Both the position numbers and the translations under genes were made by a program. Below the pieces are notes generated by a model. It worked only from the letters and a program-made list of their open reading frames with translations, did no database searches and was not told where the DNA came from. DNA of 64,000 bases, taken from contig UICE01000003.1 in the NCBI GenBank assembly GCA_900471815.1, positions 1-64,000 on the forward strand. The letters are read 5' to 3'. Position 1 is the stretch's first letter. The number at the start of each line of letters is the position of its first letter. Source of the stretch: Hyphomicrobiales bacterium. GTDB lineage: Bacteria; Pseudomonadota; Alphaproteobacteria; Rhizobiales; Rhizobiaceae. Positions 46,357 through 55,085 of this stretch are shown piece after piece.

Positions 46357-47259
46357 ATGACGACACTGAAGAAAATTCGCAAGGCCGTCTTTCCCGTTGC
46401 GGGTTTTGGAACCCGCGTTCTTCCAGCAACAAAATCCATTCCGAAAGAAATGCTGACAGTCGTCGACAAGCCAGTCATTCAGTATGTGGTCGATGAAGCG
46501 CGCGAAGCTGGTATTGAACATTTTATTTTCGTTACGGGCCGCAACAAGGCTGTTATCGAAGATTATTTCGACGCGCAGTACGAGTTATATTCATCGCTGA
46601 CGGAGCGCGGTAAAACAGCCTTGCTGGAAGAATTGCAGAGCATTCAGCCAAGGCCGGGCACAACCAGTTTTACCCGTCAGCAGGTGCCGATGGGGCTTGG
46701 CCACGCCGTCTGGTGCGCACGCGATATCGTCGGCAATGAGCCATTTGCGCTGCTTTTGCCTGACATGATCATGCAGCCGGAAAAGAATGGCTGTCTGGCC
46801 GATATGGTGGAGCTATACAATCAATCGGGTGGCAATATCGTTGCGGTGCAGGAATGCGACCCGGCTGAAACACACAAATATGGTATTGTCGGGCAAGGCA
46901 AGCCGGTCGGCAATGGGTTTGAGCTGACGGAAATGGTAGAAAAGCCCGCCAAAGGTACTGCGCCTTCAAATCTTTACATTAATGGCCGCTATATTCTCCA
47001 GCCGGAGATTTTCAACATTCTGGAAAATCAGGAACGCGGTGCGGGCAATGAAATCCAGCTGACGGATGCCATGCTCAAACTGACCAAAGAACAGGATTTC
47101 TTCGGTTATCATTTCAAGGGCCGTACCTATGATACCGGCTCCAAGGAAGGCTTCGTTGAGGCCAATGTGGCCTTCGCACTGTGGCGCGAGGACATCCGCA
47201 ATGGTGTGTTCGACAATATTGGCAATATGCTGAAGACGATCAAGCCAAAGGGGCAGTGA
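46357..47259 (+). CDS. galU: UTP-glucose-1-phosphate uridylyltransferase
   Basis: A 300-residue nucleotidyltransferase that makes UDP-glucose for exopolysaccharides, glucans and LPS. The N-terminal signature [24 protein letters not shown] and the [13 protein letters not shown] region are exactly those of bacterial GalU; the catalytic Asp is in LLLPDMIM. The start is the ATG at 46357. A terminator and a repeat element follow. It is divergent from the lytic transglycosylase gene across about 296 bp that contain no gene. Confidence 0.97.
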   Translation: MTTLKKIRKAVFPVAGFGTRVLPATKSIPKEMLTVVDKPVIQYVVDEAREAGIEHFIFVTGRNKAVIEDYFDAQYELYSSLTERGKTALLEELQSIQPRPGTTSFTRQQVPMGLGHAVWCARDIVGNEPFALLLPDMIMQPEKNGCLADMVELYNQSGGNIVAVQECDPAETHKYGIVGQGKPVGNGFELTEMVEKPAKGTAPSNLYINGRYILQPEIFNILENQERGAGNEIQLTDAMLKLTKEQDFFGYHFKGRTYDTGSKEGFVEANVAFALWREDIRNGVFDNIGNMLKTIKPKGQ

Positions 47260-47269
47260 TCTATTTTAG

Positions 47270-47300
47270 TTGGGAGCGGCCTTGGCTGCTCCCAATGTTT
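47270..47300 (+). terminator. Rho-independent terminator of galU
   Basis: TTGGGAGC and GCTCCCAA form a perfect 8-bp stem, followed by TGTTTTG. It starts 11 bp after the galU stop and abuts repeat copy b. Confidence 0.8.
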
Positions 47301-47456
47301 TGCGTGGTTCGACGAGGCTCACCATGAGGAAAGTGAGTTGATTGCAGGGAATCGAAATCCTGCAAAGTTGAAAATCATCATGCAGCCCCTCAGAGTTGTG
47401 AGGTAGGACCATGCAATCAACCGACCTTCCTCATGGTGAGCCCGTCGAACCACGCA
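47301..47456. repeat. Interspersed inverted repeat, copy b
   Basis: A 156-bp element with ends TGCGTGGTTCGAC and GTCGAACCACGCA; next to them GGCTCACCATGAGGAA is matched by TTCCTCATGGTGAGCC. The centre has a second segment TTGATTGCAGGGA that recurs in copy c. It lies between the convergent genes galU and the outer membrane protein gene. Confidence 0.92.
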
Positions 47457-47480
47457 TTAATTCAATGCAATAGCTTAGTA

Positions 47481-49250
47481 TTACCGCTGCAATGTCACGC
47501 CGACATACACACTCGTCTCATCGGTATTGCGTGATTCAACGTCGCTGCGGACAAGCTGGTGGCGGGCGCTGACATCCAGCCCGACAAAACGATTAAACCA
47601 GTAGGTTGCACCGATCTCGGCACCGAAACCCTTATCCAGTCCCGTATCATCTTTATTGTCGCGCAAAGAAGCGATCAGTTTGGCGTTAAAGTCCAGGTTG
47701 GCCCGGACCTGACGTTTGATGCCAACCGTTCCTTCATAATAGACCGAACCGCTTTCTCCGGGGGCGGTTGCGCCTTCGACACGGGTCAAAAGACCGATAT
47801 CGACATCGGTTCCGCGCTGCGGAGACCATTTGATCGCCGCATCCGCACTGAGGCCTTCGACAGCTTGCAAACGGTCATCGTCAATACCTTGGCGTAAATA
47901 GCCAAGTGCGAACTCGCCTGACATTTTTTCCCCGAAATCAATCTCGACGCCGCCGCGAAGCCCTGAACGCACACCGGAACGGCGATAGCCGCTAAAATCG
48001 ACTTTCTCATCATAAATGAGTTTACCAAACTCGACCTCGACAAAGGGCTTGATGGCAGGCGACATTTCAAAGCCGCCACGCAAGGCGATGCTGGCGAAGG
48101 TGTTGTCGCGATCTTTCTGGCTGACAGCGATATTGCCGAATTCGGCATTGCCGTAGGTGGTTCGATTGACCTTGCCTTTGACATCGCCGAAAAATTTGCC
48201 GAACTCGTGGCGAAGGCCAAGCATTCCATCAAGCTCTTGCACGCCAGGACGGTTTGATGTGCCTTGAAGCGTTGTTGGCGCGCTTGGATCTTCCTGCCGA
48301 TAGCGATAGCCCGCTTCACCTTTTACAGTTGTGCGTGCGCCGAGATCCAGTTGAAAGCCAGCACGCAGCCCAATATTGGGCGCTGAATATTCACCGGAAA
48401 GGGTCTTGTCATAGGTCCCATCAAAATCCAGCCATGCGGAATGGCGTGACCAATCTGTCGTGGCACGGGCACGCAGCCGGGTTTCCGACAGGATGGCGGA
48501 TTTGCCATCCGAACTATTATCGGCATTGGTTGTTGCCCGCAGGCCCTGACTGAGGGAGGGGCGCAAAGTTACTGTTCCGGCCCGTATGCCGAGCGGCGCG
48601 AAGGGTTCAGGATCGGGACGCGGTATACGGCGCTCAATCGCCGAAACAGGCATATTGTCCTTTTCAGCGCGATTTTCCGCCGGATTGGCTTCCTGACTCT
48701 GTTCGATTGCGCCGGTGTCATAAGGATTTTCCGGATCTCGGTCAGTGTTATTTTCGTCTCCGGCCGCGGCTGTGGGGCGTGGCGCTCCTGGCCGTGGTTC
48801 CGGTGCTGGCACTGATGCCGTCGGAACTGGCGTCATCTGATCCTCCGGCGAGGGCGGCGGGTTCAGTCCACCGCTATCATCGGCTGGACCGCTCGGAGGG
48901 CTGCCGTCGTTTTGAGGTACACCCAACAATCCCAGATTTGAACTATCATCCTCGGCGGGCAGGGCGCCGGGGCTGACAGGCTCATAGGCGCGGGAGGGAA
49001 TGCCGGAATCGGTTGTAGCTGCGCGCGAATCAGCGGGACGTGTAGTTTGCGTCTGCAGGGTGTTTCCCTGAATAGACCCGCGCAACTGAGAGTTGTCTGG
49101 CAGAACAGTTTGCTGAGCCAGAGCAGGGCCGCAAACCATAGACACAGTGCTGCCAAGCAAGATTGCGATGACGCAAAGATTGCTTGAAGCTTTGAAGCGA
49201 TAACTCGCTTTTGCGCGTGGTTTGGACGAATGAGTCAATAGATTTGCCAA
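47481..49250 (-). CDS. Outer membrane beta-barrel protein, BBP2_2 type
   Basis: A 589-residue protein. A long signal peptide (hydrophobic at about 26-44, ending ALAQQ) is followed by a disordered linker rich in Pro, Ser, Gly and Asp (about 50-205), and a barrel of about 380 residues made of alternating strands, with repeats of the pattern seen in TVKGEAGYRYRQEDPS. This matches the putative beta-barrel porin 2 family of alphaproteobacteria. It ends VYVGVTLQR, so the usual C-terminal aromatic is replaced by Arg. Substrate unknown. Between convergent galU and divergent kdsD. Confidence 0.85.
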   Translation of the reverse strand: MANLLTHSSKPRAKASYRFKASSNLCVIAILLGSTVSMVCGPALAQQTVLPDNSQLRGSIQGNTLQTQTTRPADSRAATTDSGIPSRAYEPVSPGALPAEDDSSNLGLLGVPQNDGSPPSGPADDSGGLNPPPSPEDQMTPVPTASVPAPEPRPGAPRPTAAAGDENNTDRDPENPYDTGAIEQSQEANPAENRAEKDNMPVSAIERRIPRPDPEPFAPLGIRAGTVTLRPSLSQGLRATTNADNSSDGKSAILSETRLRARATTDWSRHSAWLDFDGTYDKTLSGEYSAPNIGLRAGFQLDLGARTTVKGEAGYRYRQEDPSAPTTLQGTSNRPGVQELDGMLGLRHEFGKFFGDVKGKVNRTTYGNAEFGNIAVSQKDRDNTFASIALRGGFEMSPAIKPFVEVEFGKLIYDEKVDFSGYRRSGVRSGLRGGVEIDFGEKMSGEFALGYLRQGIDDDRLQAVEGLSADAAIKWSPQRGTDVDIGLLTRVEGATAPGESGSVYYEGTVGIKRQVRANLDFNAKLIASLRDNKDDTGLDKGFGAEIGATYWFNRFVGLDVSARHQLVRSDVESRNTDETSVYVGVTLQR

Positions 49251-49394
49251 AGGGTTCGAACCTTCAACGATGGTAAAGAAGCATGGTTAATGACTTGATA
49301 AGACCGCCGGTTTTGCGCGGTGCTCATGCGGATTTGCGAAGCGGCAATGAACAAAAATTGGACATGAGCCAGCGGAAGCGCTAACGGTTTGCCC

Positions 49395-50390
49395 ATGCAG
49401 GCTATAAATGACACCAAACTGGACAGGTCCGCAGCGGTTGACTCCGCAAAACGGACAATTGCAACCGAACAAGAGGGGCTAGTTGCGCTAGGCGCAGCGC
49501 TGGAAGGTTCGATGGCCGATGCGTTCTGCCGCGCGATTGAGAAAATCGCTGCAATCAAAGGGCGCATCATTGTTACCGGCGTTGGCAAGAGCGGCCATGT
49601 CGGCGCCAAGATCGCTGCGACATTTGCCTCGACAGGCACACCGGCCTTTTTCGTACATCCTTCGGAAGCCAATCATGGCGACCTTGGCATGATCGCCGCC
49701 GATGACGCTATTCTTGCGCTGTCATGGTCTGGCGATACGGCGGAACTGAAAGGAATAGTCAGCTATTCGCGGCGGTTCCGCATTCCGTTGATTGCGGTGA
49801 CGGCGGGTGAAAAATCAGCACTGGCAATGGCTGCCGATGTGGTGATCCTGATGCCGCGCGTGGCGGAAGCCTGTCCGCATGGCCTTGCGCCGACGACATC
49901 TACGCTGATGCAACTGGCGATGGGCGATGCGATTGCCGTGGCGCTGCTTGAGGCACGCGGCTTTACCCCTGGTGACTTCAAGACATTCCATCCGGGCGGT
50001 TCACTCGGTGCCAGCCTCACTCATGTGCGCGAGATCATGCATCGCGACGACCAGATCCCCCTTGTGCCGCTTGGGACGCTGATTCCTGACGCGATGAAGG
50101 TTCTGTCCGAAAAACGTTTCGGTTGTATTGCGGTCGAGAATGCCGATGGCACGCTGGCTGGCATTATCACCGACGGCGATCTTTCGCGTAATCTGCACCG
50201 CAGTCTGGTGACAATGACCGTCGAAGAGGTCATGACGCGGAACCCGAAGACTGTACCGCCGACTATGCTGGCAAGCGCCGCACTGGCTTTACTCAATGAT
50301 CACAATATTGGTGCGCTGATCGTGACTGAAGACAATTACCCGGTCGGGATCGTGCATTTCCATGATCTGTTGCGCATCGGCGCTGCATAA
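49395..50390 (+). CDS. kdsD: Arabinose-5-phosphate isomerase (KdsD/KpsF family)
   Basis: A 331-residue enzyme from the ATG at 49395. A SIS sugar-isomerase domain (about 45-180) carries the active-site loop VTGVGKSGHVGAKIAATF and the HPSEANHGDLGM loop, followed by two CBS domains (about 205-325) with VHFHDLLRIG at the end. It turns ribulose 5-phosphate into arabinose 5-phosphate, the first step of Kdo synthesis for LPS. The ribosome site is weak. It stands alone; other kds genes are not near. Confidence 0.94.
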   Translation: MQAINDTKLDRSAAVDSAKRTIATEQEGLVALGAALEGSMADAFCRAIEKIAAIKGRIIVTGVGKSGHVGAKIAATFASTGTPAFFVHPSEANHGDLGMIAADDAILALSWSGDTAELKGIVSYSRRFRIPLIAVTAGEKSALAMAADVVILMPRVAEACPHGLAPTTSTLMQLAMGDAIAVALLEARGFTPGDFKTFHPGGSLGASLTHVREIMHRDDQIPLVPLGTLIPDAMKVLSEKRFGCIAVENADGTLAGIITDGDLSRNLHRSLVTMTVEEVMTRNPKTVPPTMLASAALALLNDHNIGALIVTEDNYPVGIVHFHDLLRIGAA

Positions 50391-50409
50391 GAGCGTTGCA
50401 ATTCGATTG

Positions 50410-50535
50410 TGCGTGGTTCGACGGGGGCTCACCATGAGGAAAGGTGGGTTGATTGCAGGGAAACACTCCTGCAGCGCTGGCGAATTAACCCGCAGCCCAC
50501 TGCCCTTCCTCATGGTGAGCTTGTCGAACCACGCA
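50410..50535. repeat. Interspersed inverted repeat, copy c
   Basis: A 126-bp element with the same ends as copy b (TGCGTGGTTCGAC ... GTCGAACCACGCA), arms GGCTCACCATGAGGAA / TTCCTCATGGTGAGC and the same inner motif TTGATTGCAGGGA. It lies between the convergent genes kdsD and nfeD. Confidence 0.92.
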
Positions 50536-50567
50536 TTTTGTTGTGCAATGAGCTAAAGCGTTTTTTG

Positions 50568-51026
50568 CTAGAGCGCTTCGACCCGCAATGTTCCCTGATC
50601 GATCCCGACGATTTTTACTGGCGTTCCGGCGGCAAGGTCCGGACCTGTGACACGCCAGAGACTATCGCCGACACGCGCGCGGCCCCGGCCATTTACGGTC
50701 GCTTCTTCAAGAGTAACAATCTGGCCAATGAGCTGTTCACCGCGCCGGTTGAGCAAGGGTTCGTCTGACTCCGCATCGGTTGCGCCGACGAGTTTGCGCC
50801 CGATGAAAACGGCGATCAGCGAAAGCACCAGAAACAGGATGACCTGCACCTGCCAGCCGAATGGGAAAGCTTCGCCAAGCAGGATGACAAAGCCGCCGAC
50901 AATGAGCGCGGCGATGCCGAACCAGAGGAAGAAGATTCCCGGCGCGGTCACTTCCAGGATCATCAGCAAAAGGCCAAGTACGATCCAGTTCCAGGGGCCA
51001 AGTTCCGCAAAGAGACGTTCCAGCAT
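50568..51026 (-). CDS. NfeD family protein
   Basis: A 152-residue protein with three membrane spans in the first 80 residues (from WNWIVLGLLLMILEVTAPGIFFLWFG) and a soluble OB-fold NfeD domain at the C-terminus (about 90-150, GEQLIGQIVTLEEATVNGRG). NfeD proteins work with SPFH-domain proteins in membrane microdomains and quality control. It is preceded by such a gene with an 18-bp gap, the usual pair. Confidence 0.9.
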   Translation of the reverse strand: MLERLFAELGPWNWIVLGLLLMILEVTAPGIFFLWFGIAALIVGGFVILLGEAFPFGWQVQVILFLVLSLIAVFIGRKLVGATDAESDEPLLNRRGEQLIGQIVTLEEATVNGRGRARVGDSLWRVTGPDLAAGTPVKIVGIDQGTLRVEAL

Positions 51027-51044
51027 TTCAAAGCCTCACCCGAA

Positions 51045-52031
51045 TTATGAATTCGTTCCGCTGGTACCTGGAACGGTGCGTCTGCGGGCTGGTGCAGCAG
51101 GCGGCGATGCAGGCGCATTATCGCCGAAAACTTCGCGAGCAATTGCGCCAATGCCGCCAAGCGAACCGACAAGGGCGGAGGCTTCCATGGGCATCATGAT
51201 GATTTTCTGGTTGGGGCTGGAAGCAAACTTGCCGAAGGCTTCGGTGTATTTTTGCGCGACGAAATAGTTAAGCGCCTGAACATTGCCGCTGGTGATGGCG
51301 GCTGACACCATTTCGGTTGCCTTTGCTTCAGCTTCCGCAAGACGCTCGCGGCCTTCAGCTTCGCGATAAGAGGCTTCGCGCTTGCCTTCCGCTTCGAGAA
51401 TTTGCGATTGCTTCAAACCCTCAGCGCGCAAAATCTGCGCCTGACGGGTGCCTTCAGCTTCCAGAATGATGGCGCGCTTGTCACGTTCGGCCTTCATCTG
51501 ACGGCCCATGGAATCGAGCAAATCCTTCGGTGGATTAATGTCTTTGATCTCCACGCGGGTCATTTTAATACCCCATGAATGCGCGGCCTCGTCGACAACG
51601 CGCAGCAACCGATCATTGATCGTGTCACGGTTGGAAAGCAGCTCGTCGAGAACCATGGAGCCCATGACGGTACGGATATTGGTCATGGTCAGGTTCAAAA
51701 TGGCGTTTTCCAATCCGCTGACCTGATACGCCGCCTGTGGTGCATTGAGGATCTGGTAGAAGGCGATGCCATCCACGGCAATATTGGCATTGTCCTTGGT
51801 GATGACTTCCTGGGTAGGAACGGCAAGCACCTGTTCCATCATGTTGAGCTTGGCGCCGATGCGATCGAAGAATGGGACAATGAGGCTCAAGCCCGGCGAT
51901 AGAGTGCGGGTATATTTGCCGAAACGTTCAATGGTGTAATTATAACCTTGAGGCACGGTTTTTACGCCCGCAAACAGAATTGCCAGTACGAGAATGGCAA
52001 GCACTGGTATCGTGAAATCAAAACCGCTCAT
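51045..52031 (-). CDS. SPFH/stomatin-like membrane protein (QmcA-like)
   Basis: A 328-residue protein with one N-terminal membrane segment ([16 protein letters not shown]), a SPFH/Band 7 domain (about 25-220, starting [19 protein letters not shown]) and a long alanine/glutamate-rich coiled coil with repeated EAEG units (about 190-250). It forms oligomeric rafts in the inner membrane that organise proteases and other proteins. It is co-transcribed with nfeD. The C-terminus is a short Ala/Pro/Arg-rich tail. Confidence 0.93.
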   Translation of the reverse strand: MSGFDFTIPVLAILVLAILFAGVKTVPQGYNYTIERFGKYTRTLSPGLSLIVPFFDRIGAKLNMMEQVLAVPTQEVITKDNANIAVDGIAFYQILNAPQAAYQVSGLENAILNLTMTNIRTVMGSMVLDELLSNRDTINDRLLRVVDEAAHSWGIKMTRVEIKDINPPKDLLDSMGRQMKAERDKRAIILEAEGTRQAQILRAEGLKQSQILEAEGKREASYREAEGRERLAEAEAKATEMVSAAITSGNVQALNYFVAQKYTEAFGKFASSPNQKIIMMPMEASALVGSLGGIGAIAREVFGDNAPASPPAAPARRRTVPGTSGTNS

Positions 52032-52134
52032 TGTATCGCCCCCTTGGTCGGCCCTGAGGCCCGAAACTCACACTATCCCGTTTAGCGGGTCAGCACACGA
52101 TAGACCATAGTGGCAACATCAAAAAGCAGCGATT

Positions 52135-53184
52135 CTACACCCAACCCTGTAGTTCGCGGCGGACGAGCTGTTCGATGACCCGCATGCCTTCATCGCTATC
52201 ATTGAGGCAAGGCACGTGAGTGAAGTTCACGCCGCCATGCTCGTGGAAGATTTCCTCGCCTTCACCGGCGATTTCCTCAAGCGTTTCAAGGCAATCGGAT
52301 ACAAAGCCGGGGTTGAAGACAGCAACGGATTTCACACCCTCTTTGGCAAGTTTTTCCAGGGTCTTGTCCGTGTAGGGTTGCATCCATTCTTCGGGGCCAA
52401 AACGTGACTGGAAGCATGTTATCAGTTTGTCTTCGGCCCAGCCCAGTCTTTCACGCAGGAGCCGGGTGGTTTTCCAGCAATGGCAGGGATAGGGATCGCC
52501 GCGCTTGAAATAGCTCTGCGGTATGCCGTGATAGGAAGCGATCAATAGCTCAGGTTCAAAATCAAGCGTGGCATAATGCTTCTCGATCGATGTCGCCAAT
52601 GCATCAATATAGACGGCCTCGTCCTGGTAGGAGGGGACGATGCGCGTCGCCGGCATGAAGCGCATCTTGATCAGCGCTTCGAAAAATTTGTCGTTGACCG
52701 TTGCGGTCGTCGTTGCCGAATATTGCGGATAGAGCGGGAACATGAGAATGCGCTTGCAGCCTGCTTTATCCAATCGCTCCAGCACCTGCTCGATTGAGGG
52801 CTGGCCATATCGCATGCCCCAATCGACAACGATTTCCGGGTGCTCGGCCAGAGCTACCCCAAGTTTTTCGCCTTGAGCGCGGGTATAGGTGCGCAACGGC
52901 GATTCGTTGCGCTCGCGGTTCCAGATCTTGTCATAGAGCGCGCCGGATTTTTTCGGACGTGTGTTCAGCACAATGCCGTAAAGCACGGGAAGCCAGATAG
53001 CGCGGGGCCATTCAATGACGCGCTTGTCAGAAAGAAACTCCTTGAGATAACGGCGCATCGAGGTTTTATCAGTGCCATCCGGAGTGCCTAGATTGACGAG
53101 CAGAACGCCGATTTTCGACGTCTCAATATGCGGATGGTCCTGGGGTTTTTTAACCGTCGCCATCGGCTCGTCAGAAATTTTCAT
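52135..53184 (-). CDS. hemH: Ferrochelatase
   Basis: A 349-residue enzyme from the ATG at 53184, which follows CGGAG with 7-bp spacing; the frame is open to 53367 but the extra part has no support. The N-terminus GVLLVNLGTPDG is typical. The catalytic His is in SYHGIPQSYFKRGDPYPCHC and the acidic path in GFVSDCLETLEEI. It inserts Fe(II) into protoporphyrin IX, the last step of haem synthesis. I saw no Irr or Fur box upstream. It is divergent from the NCS1 permease gene. Confidence 0.96.
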   Translation of the reverse strand: MKISDEPMATVKKPQDHPHIETSKIGVLLVNLGTPDGTDKTSMRRYLKEFLSDKRVIEWPRAIWLPVLYGIVLNTRPKKSGALYDKIWNRERNESPLRTYTRAQGEKLGVALAEHPEIVVDWGMRYGQPSIEQVLERLDKAGCKRILMFPLYPQYSATTTATVNDKFFEALIKMRFMPATRIVPSYQDEAVYIDALATSIEKHYATLDFEPELLIASYHGIPQSYFKRGDPYPCHCWKTTRLLRERLGWAEDKLITCFQSRFGPEEWMQPYTDKTLEKLAKEGVKSVAVFNPGFVSDCLETLEEIAGEGEEIFHEHGGVNFTHVPCLNDSDEGMRVIEQLVRRELQGWV

Positions 53185-53428
53185 TGTCGTACTCCGCTTC
53201 TGCCGCCAGAAACTAGTGTCCGCCGGTATTATTGCAAGGGCACCAAAGGCCGCATGTTGAGTGCACAGATCAGGATTAAGCCGATTCAGTAAGTTTCGGG
53301 ATTTGTGGCCGAACCATGCAGTATGCTTGGACATTAGCCCCCTAAGTTTTTCGTCGCAGGCTTCCATTTGGCATGGAACTTGCGTTTAATCGGTTGTCTG
53401 CGTTCGTCACTCAAAGGAAATGACTGTC

Positions 53429-54907
53429 ATGTCCAGCCACCAGCATGCAACGCCTCCCGTTCTTCTTGTTACCGGCGCACATCCTCAGCTCTACAGCGCC
53501 GATCTAGCCCCCACCGCTCCTGAGGGGCGAACCTGGGGCGCATTCAGCCTTTTTGCCATGTGGATGTCCGATGTCCATTCTGTTGGCGGCTATACATTTG
53601 CCGCGAGCCTGTTCTTTTTGGGTCTGACGGGTTGGGAAGTTTTGATCGCCATGATCGTTGGCATAACGGCTGTCTATTTCCTGATGAACCTGATCGGCAA
53701 GCCGTCGTTGAAGTATGGCGTTCCGTTTCCCGTTGTAGCGCGCATGTCATTCGGTGTTATGGGCGCCAATCTTGCTGCTGTGTTACGTGGTATTGTTGGT
53801 ATTGTCTGGTATGGCGTGCAAACCTATTTCGCCTCCAAGGCAGTTCAGGCGCTGGCAATTACCCTTGTGCCGAGCACTGTTGAACTGACTCGAAACGACA
53901 TATTCGGGCTGTCGACGCTCGGCTGGCTCAGCTTTCTTTTCATGTGGGTATTCCAGTTGCTTATCTTTCTGCGCGGCATGGAATCCATCCGCAAGTTTAT
54001 CGATTTTTGCGGGCCTGTGGTCTATGTGGTGATGTTCGCGCTTGCCATCTGGATATTATCGCAAACCGGCTTTTCCAGCCTGTCGCTGCAGCTTGCGCCA
54101 CCGGCGGAGGGTTCTTCCCTGTCGCATATGGCGAATGCCTCCATGCTGATCGTTGCCTATTTTGCAGCGCTGCTGCTTAATTTTGGTGATTTCTCGCGTT
54201 TCTCGCGAGACGAGAAAGCCATGAAGATCGGCAACTTTCTGGGGCTGCCGGTCAATTTCATCGTGTTTGCCATCATCGTTGTGATCGTGACTGCCGGTAC
54301 GGTTCAGGTCTTTGGCGAGGCCATTCTTGACCCGGTTGCCATTGTCGAGCGTATCAATAATCCTTGGATCGTCGTTCTTGGTTCGATTACCTTCATCGTC
54401 GCAACCATGGGTATCAACATCGTCGCAAACTTTGTCTCTCCGGCCTATGATATTGCCAATCTCTTTCCTGAGAAGATCAATTTCCGTATGGGCGGATTGA
54501 TCACCTCCATTCTTTCGGTCCTCGTCTGCCCTTGGCTTTTTGTCTCAAGTCCTCAGGCGATCACCATTTTCGTCAGCATATTCGGCGCCGTTCTTGGTCC
54601 GATTTTTGGCATCATGATCGCCGACTACTATCTGGTGAAGAAGCAGAATGTTGCACTCGAAGACCTCTATACGATGTCCCCGGAAGGATCGCTCTATTTC
54701 GAGCGGGGATGGAATAGCCGTGCGCTGCTGGCGCTGGCGATTGCCAGTGTTATGTCGATCGGATTGTCGGTGCTTGGGGCCACGCAATATATCCGCAATG
54801 GTGGCGATTGGGGCTGGCTGCTCGGAGCAGTCATAGGTGGTGGTGTGCACTATCTGCTGATGCGAAATGTGCGTGTGCCTGCGGCAGCTTTGGGGGCAAA
54901 AGCCTGA
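53429..54907 (+). CDS. NCS1 family purine/pyrimidine permease
   Basis: A 492-residue protein with about twelve membrane spans, of the nucleobase-cation-symport-1 family (cytosine, purine, allantoin, thiamine-precursor uptake). The NCS1 pattern appears in GVPFPVVARMSFGVMGAN (first Gly-rich loop) and GPIFGIMIADYYLVKKQNV. The second of two ATGs (53429) has the better spacing to AAGGA. A substrate cannot be told: no nucleobase or hydantoin enzyme gene is beside it. A strong inverted repeat and repeat copy d lie downstream. Confidence 0.9.
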   Translation: MSSHQHATPPVLLVTGAHPQLYSADLAPTAPEGRTWGAFSLFAMWMSDVHSVGGYTFAASLFFLGLTGWEVLIAMIVGITAVYFLMNLIGKPSLKYGVPFPVVARMSFGVMGANLAAVLRGIVGIVWYGVQTYFASKAVQALAITLVPSTVELTRNDIFGLSTLGWLSFLFMWVFQLLIFLRGMESIRKFIDFCGPVVYVVMFALAIWILSQTGFSSLSLQLAPPAEGSSLSHMANASMLIVAYFAALLLNFGDFSRFSRDEKAMKIGNFLGLPVNFIVFAIIVVIVTAGTVQVFGEAILDPVAIVERINNPWIVVLGSITFIVATMGINIVANFVSPAYDIANLFPEKINFRMGGLITSILSVLVCPWLFVSSPQAITIFVSIFGAVLGPIFGIMIADYYLVKKQNVALEDLYTMSPEGSLYFERGWNSRALLALAIASVMSIGLSVLGATQYIRNGGDWGWLLGAVIGGGVHYLLMRNVRVPAAALGAKA

Positions 54908-54924
54908 AGCTGAGGTGGTGCGTG

Positions 54925-54961
54925 CCGATTATCTCTCCCCCCACGTGGGAGAGATAATCGG
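54925..54961. repeat. Perfect 15-bp inverted repeat after the permease gene
   Basis: CCGATTATCTCTCCC and GGGAGAGATAATCGG flank a 7-base loop (CCCACGT). With no T-run it is not a classical terminator, but a hairpin this stable at the 3' end of a gene could protect or end the transcript. The CTCTCCC...GGGAGAG core looks like a further repeat type. Confidence 0.85.
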
Positions 54962-55017
54962 ACGGTGAGGTGTGTATATGGCTCACCGTAAGGGATAGGC
55001 TGCTTGCATCTAGGCTG

Positions 55018-55061
55018 TGCGTGGTTCGCCCTCCTGAGCCTGTCGAAGGTCCAACCACGCA
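55018..55061. repeat. Interspersed inverted repeat, short copy d
   Basis: A 44-bp element with the same ends (TGCGTGGTT ... AACCACGCA) and the inner motif CCTGAGCCTGTCGAAGG, which is a variant of the arms of copies b and c. It lies between the convergent NCS1 permease and 5'-nucleotidase genes. Confidence 0.8.
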
Positions 55062-55085
55062 CCACGCCATTGCAGCTTGTATATA

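Noticed and set aside
47301..50535. CRISPR array or insertion sequence in the repeat-bearing zone
   Set aside because: The repeats are inverted pairs of variable inner length, not evenly spaced direct repeats, and no transposase is encoded between the ends.
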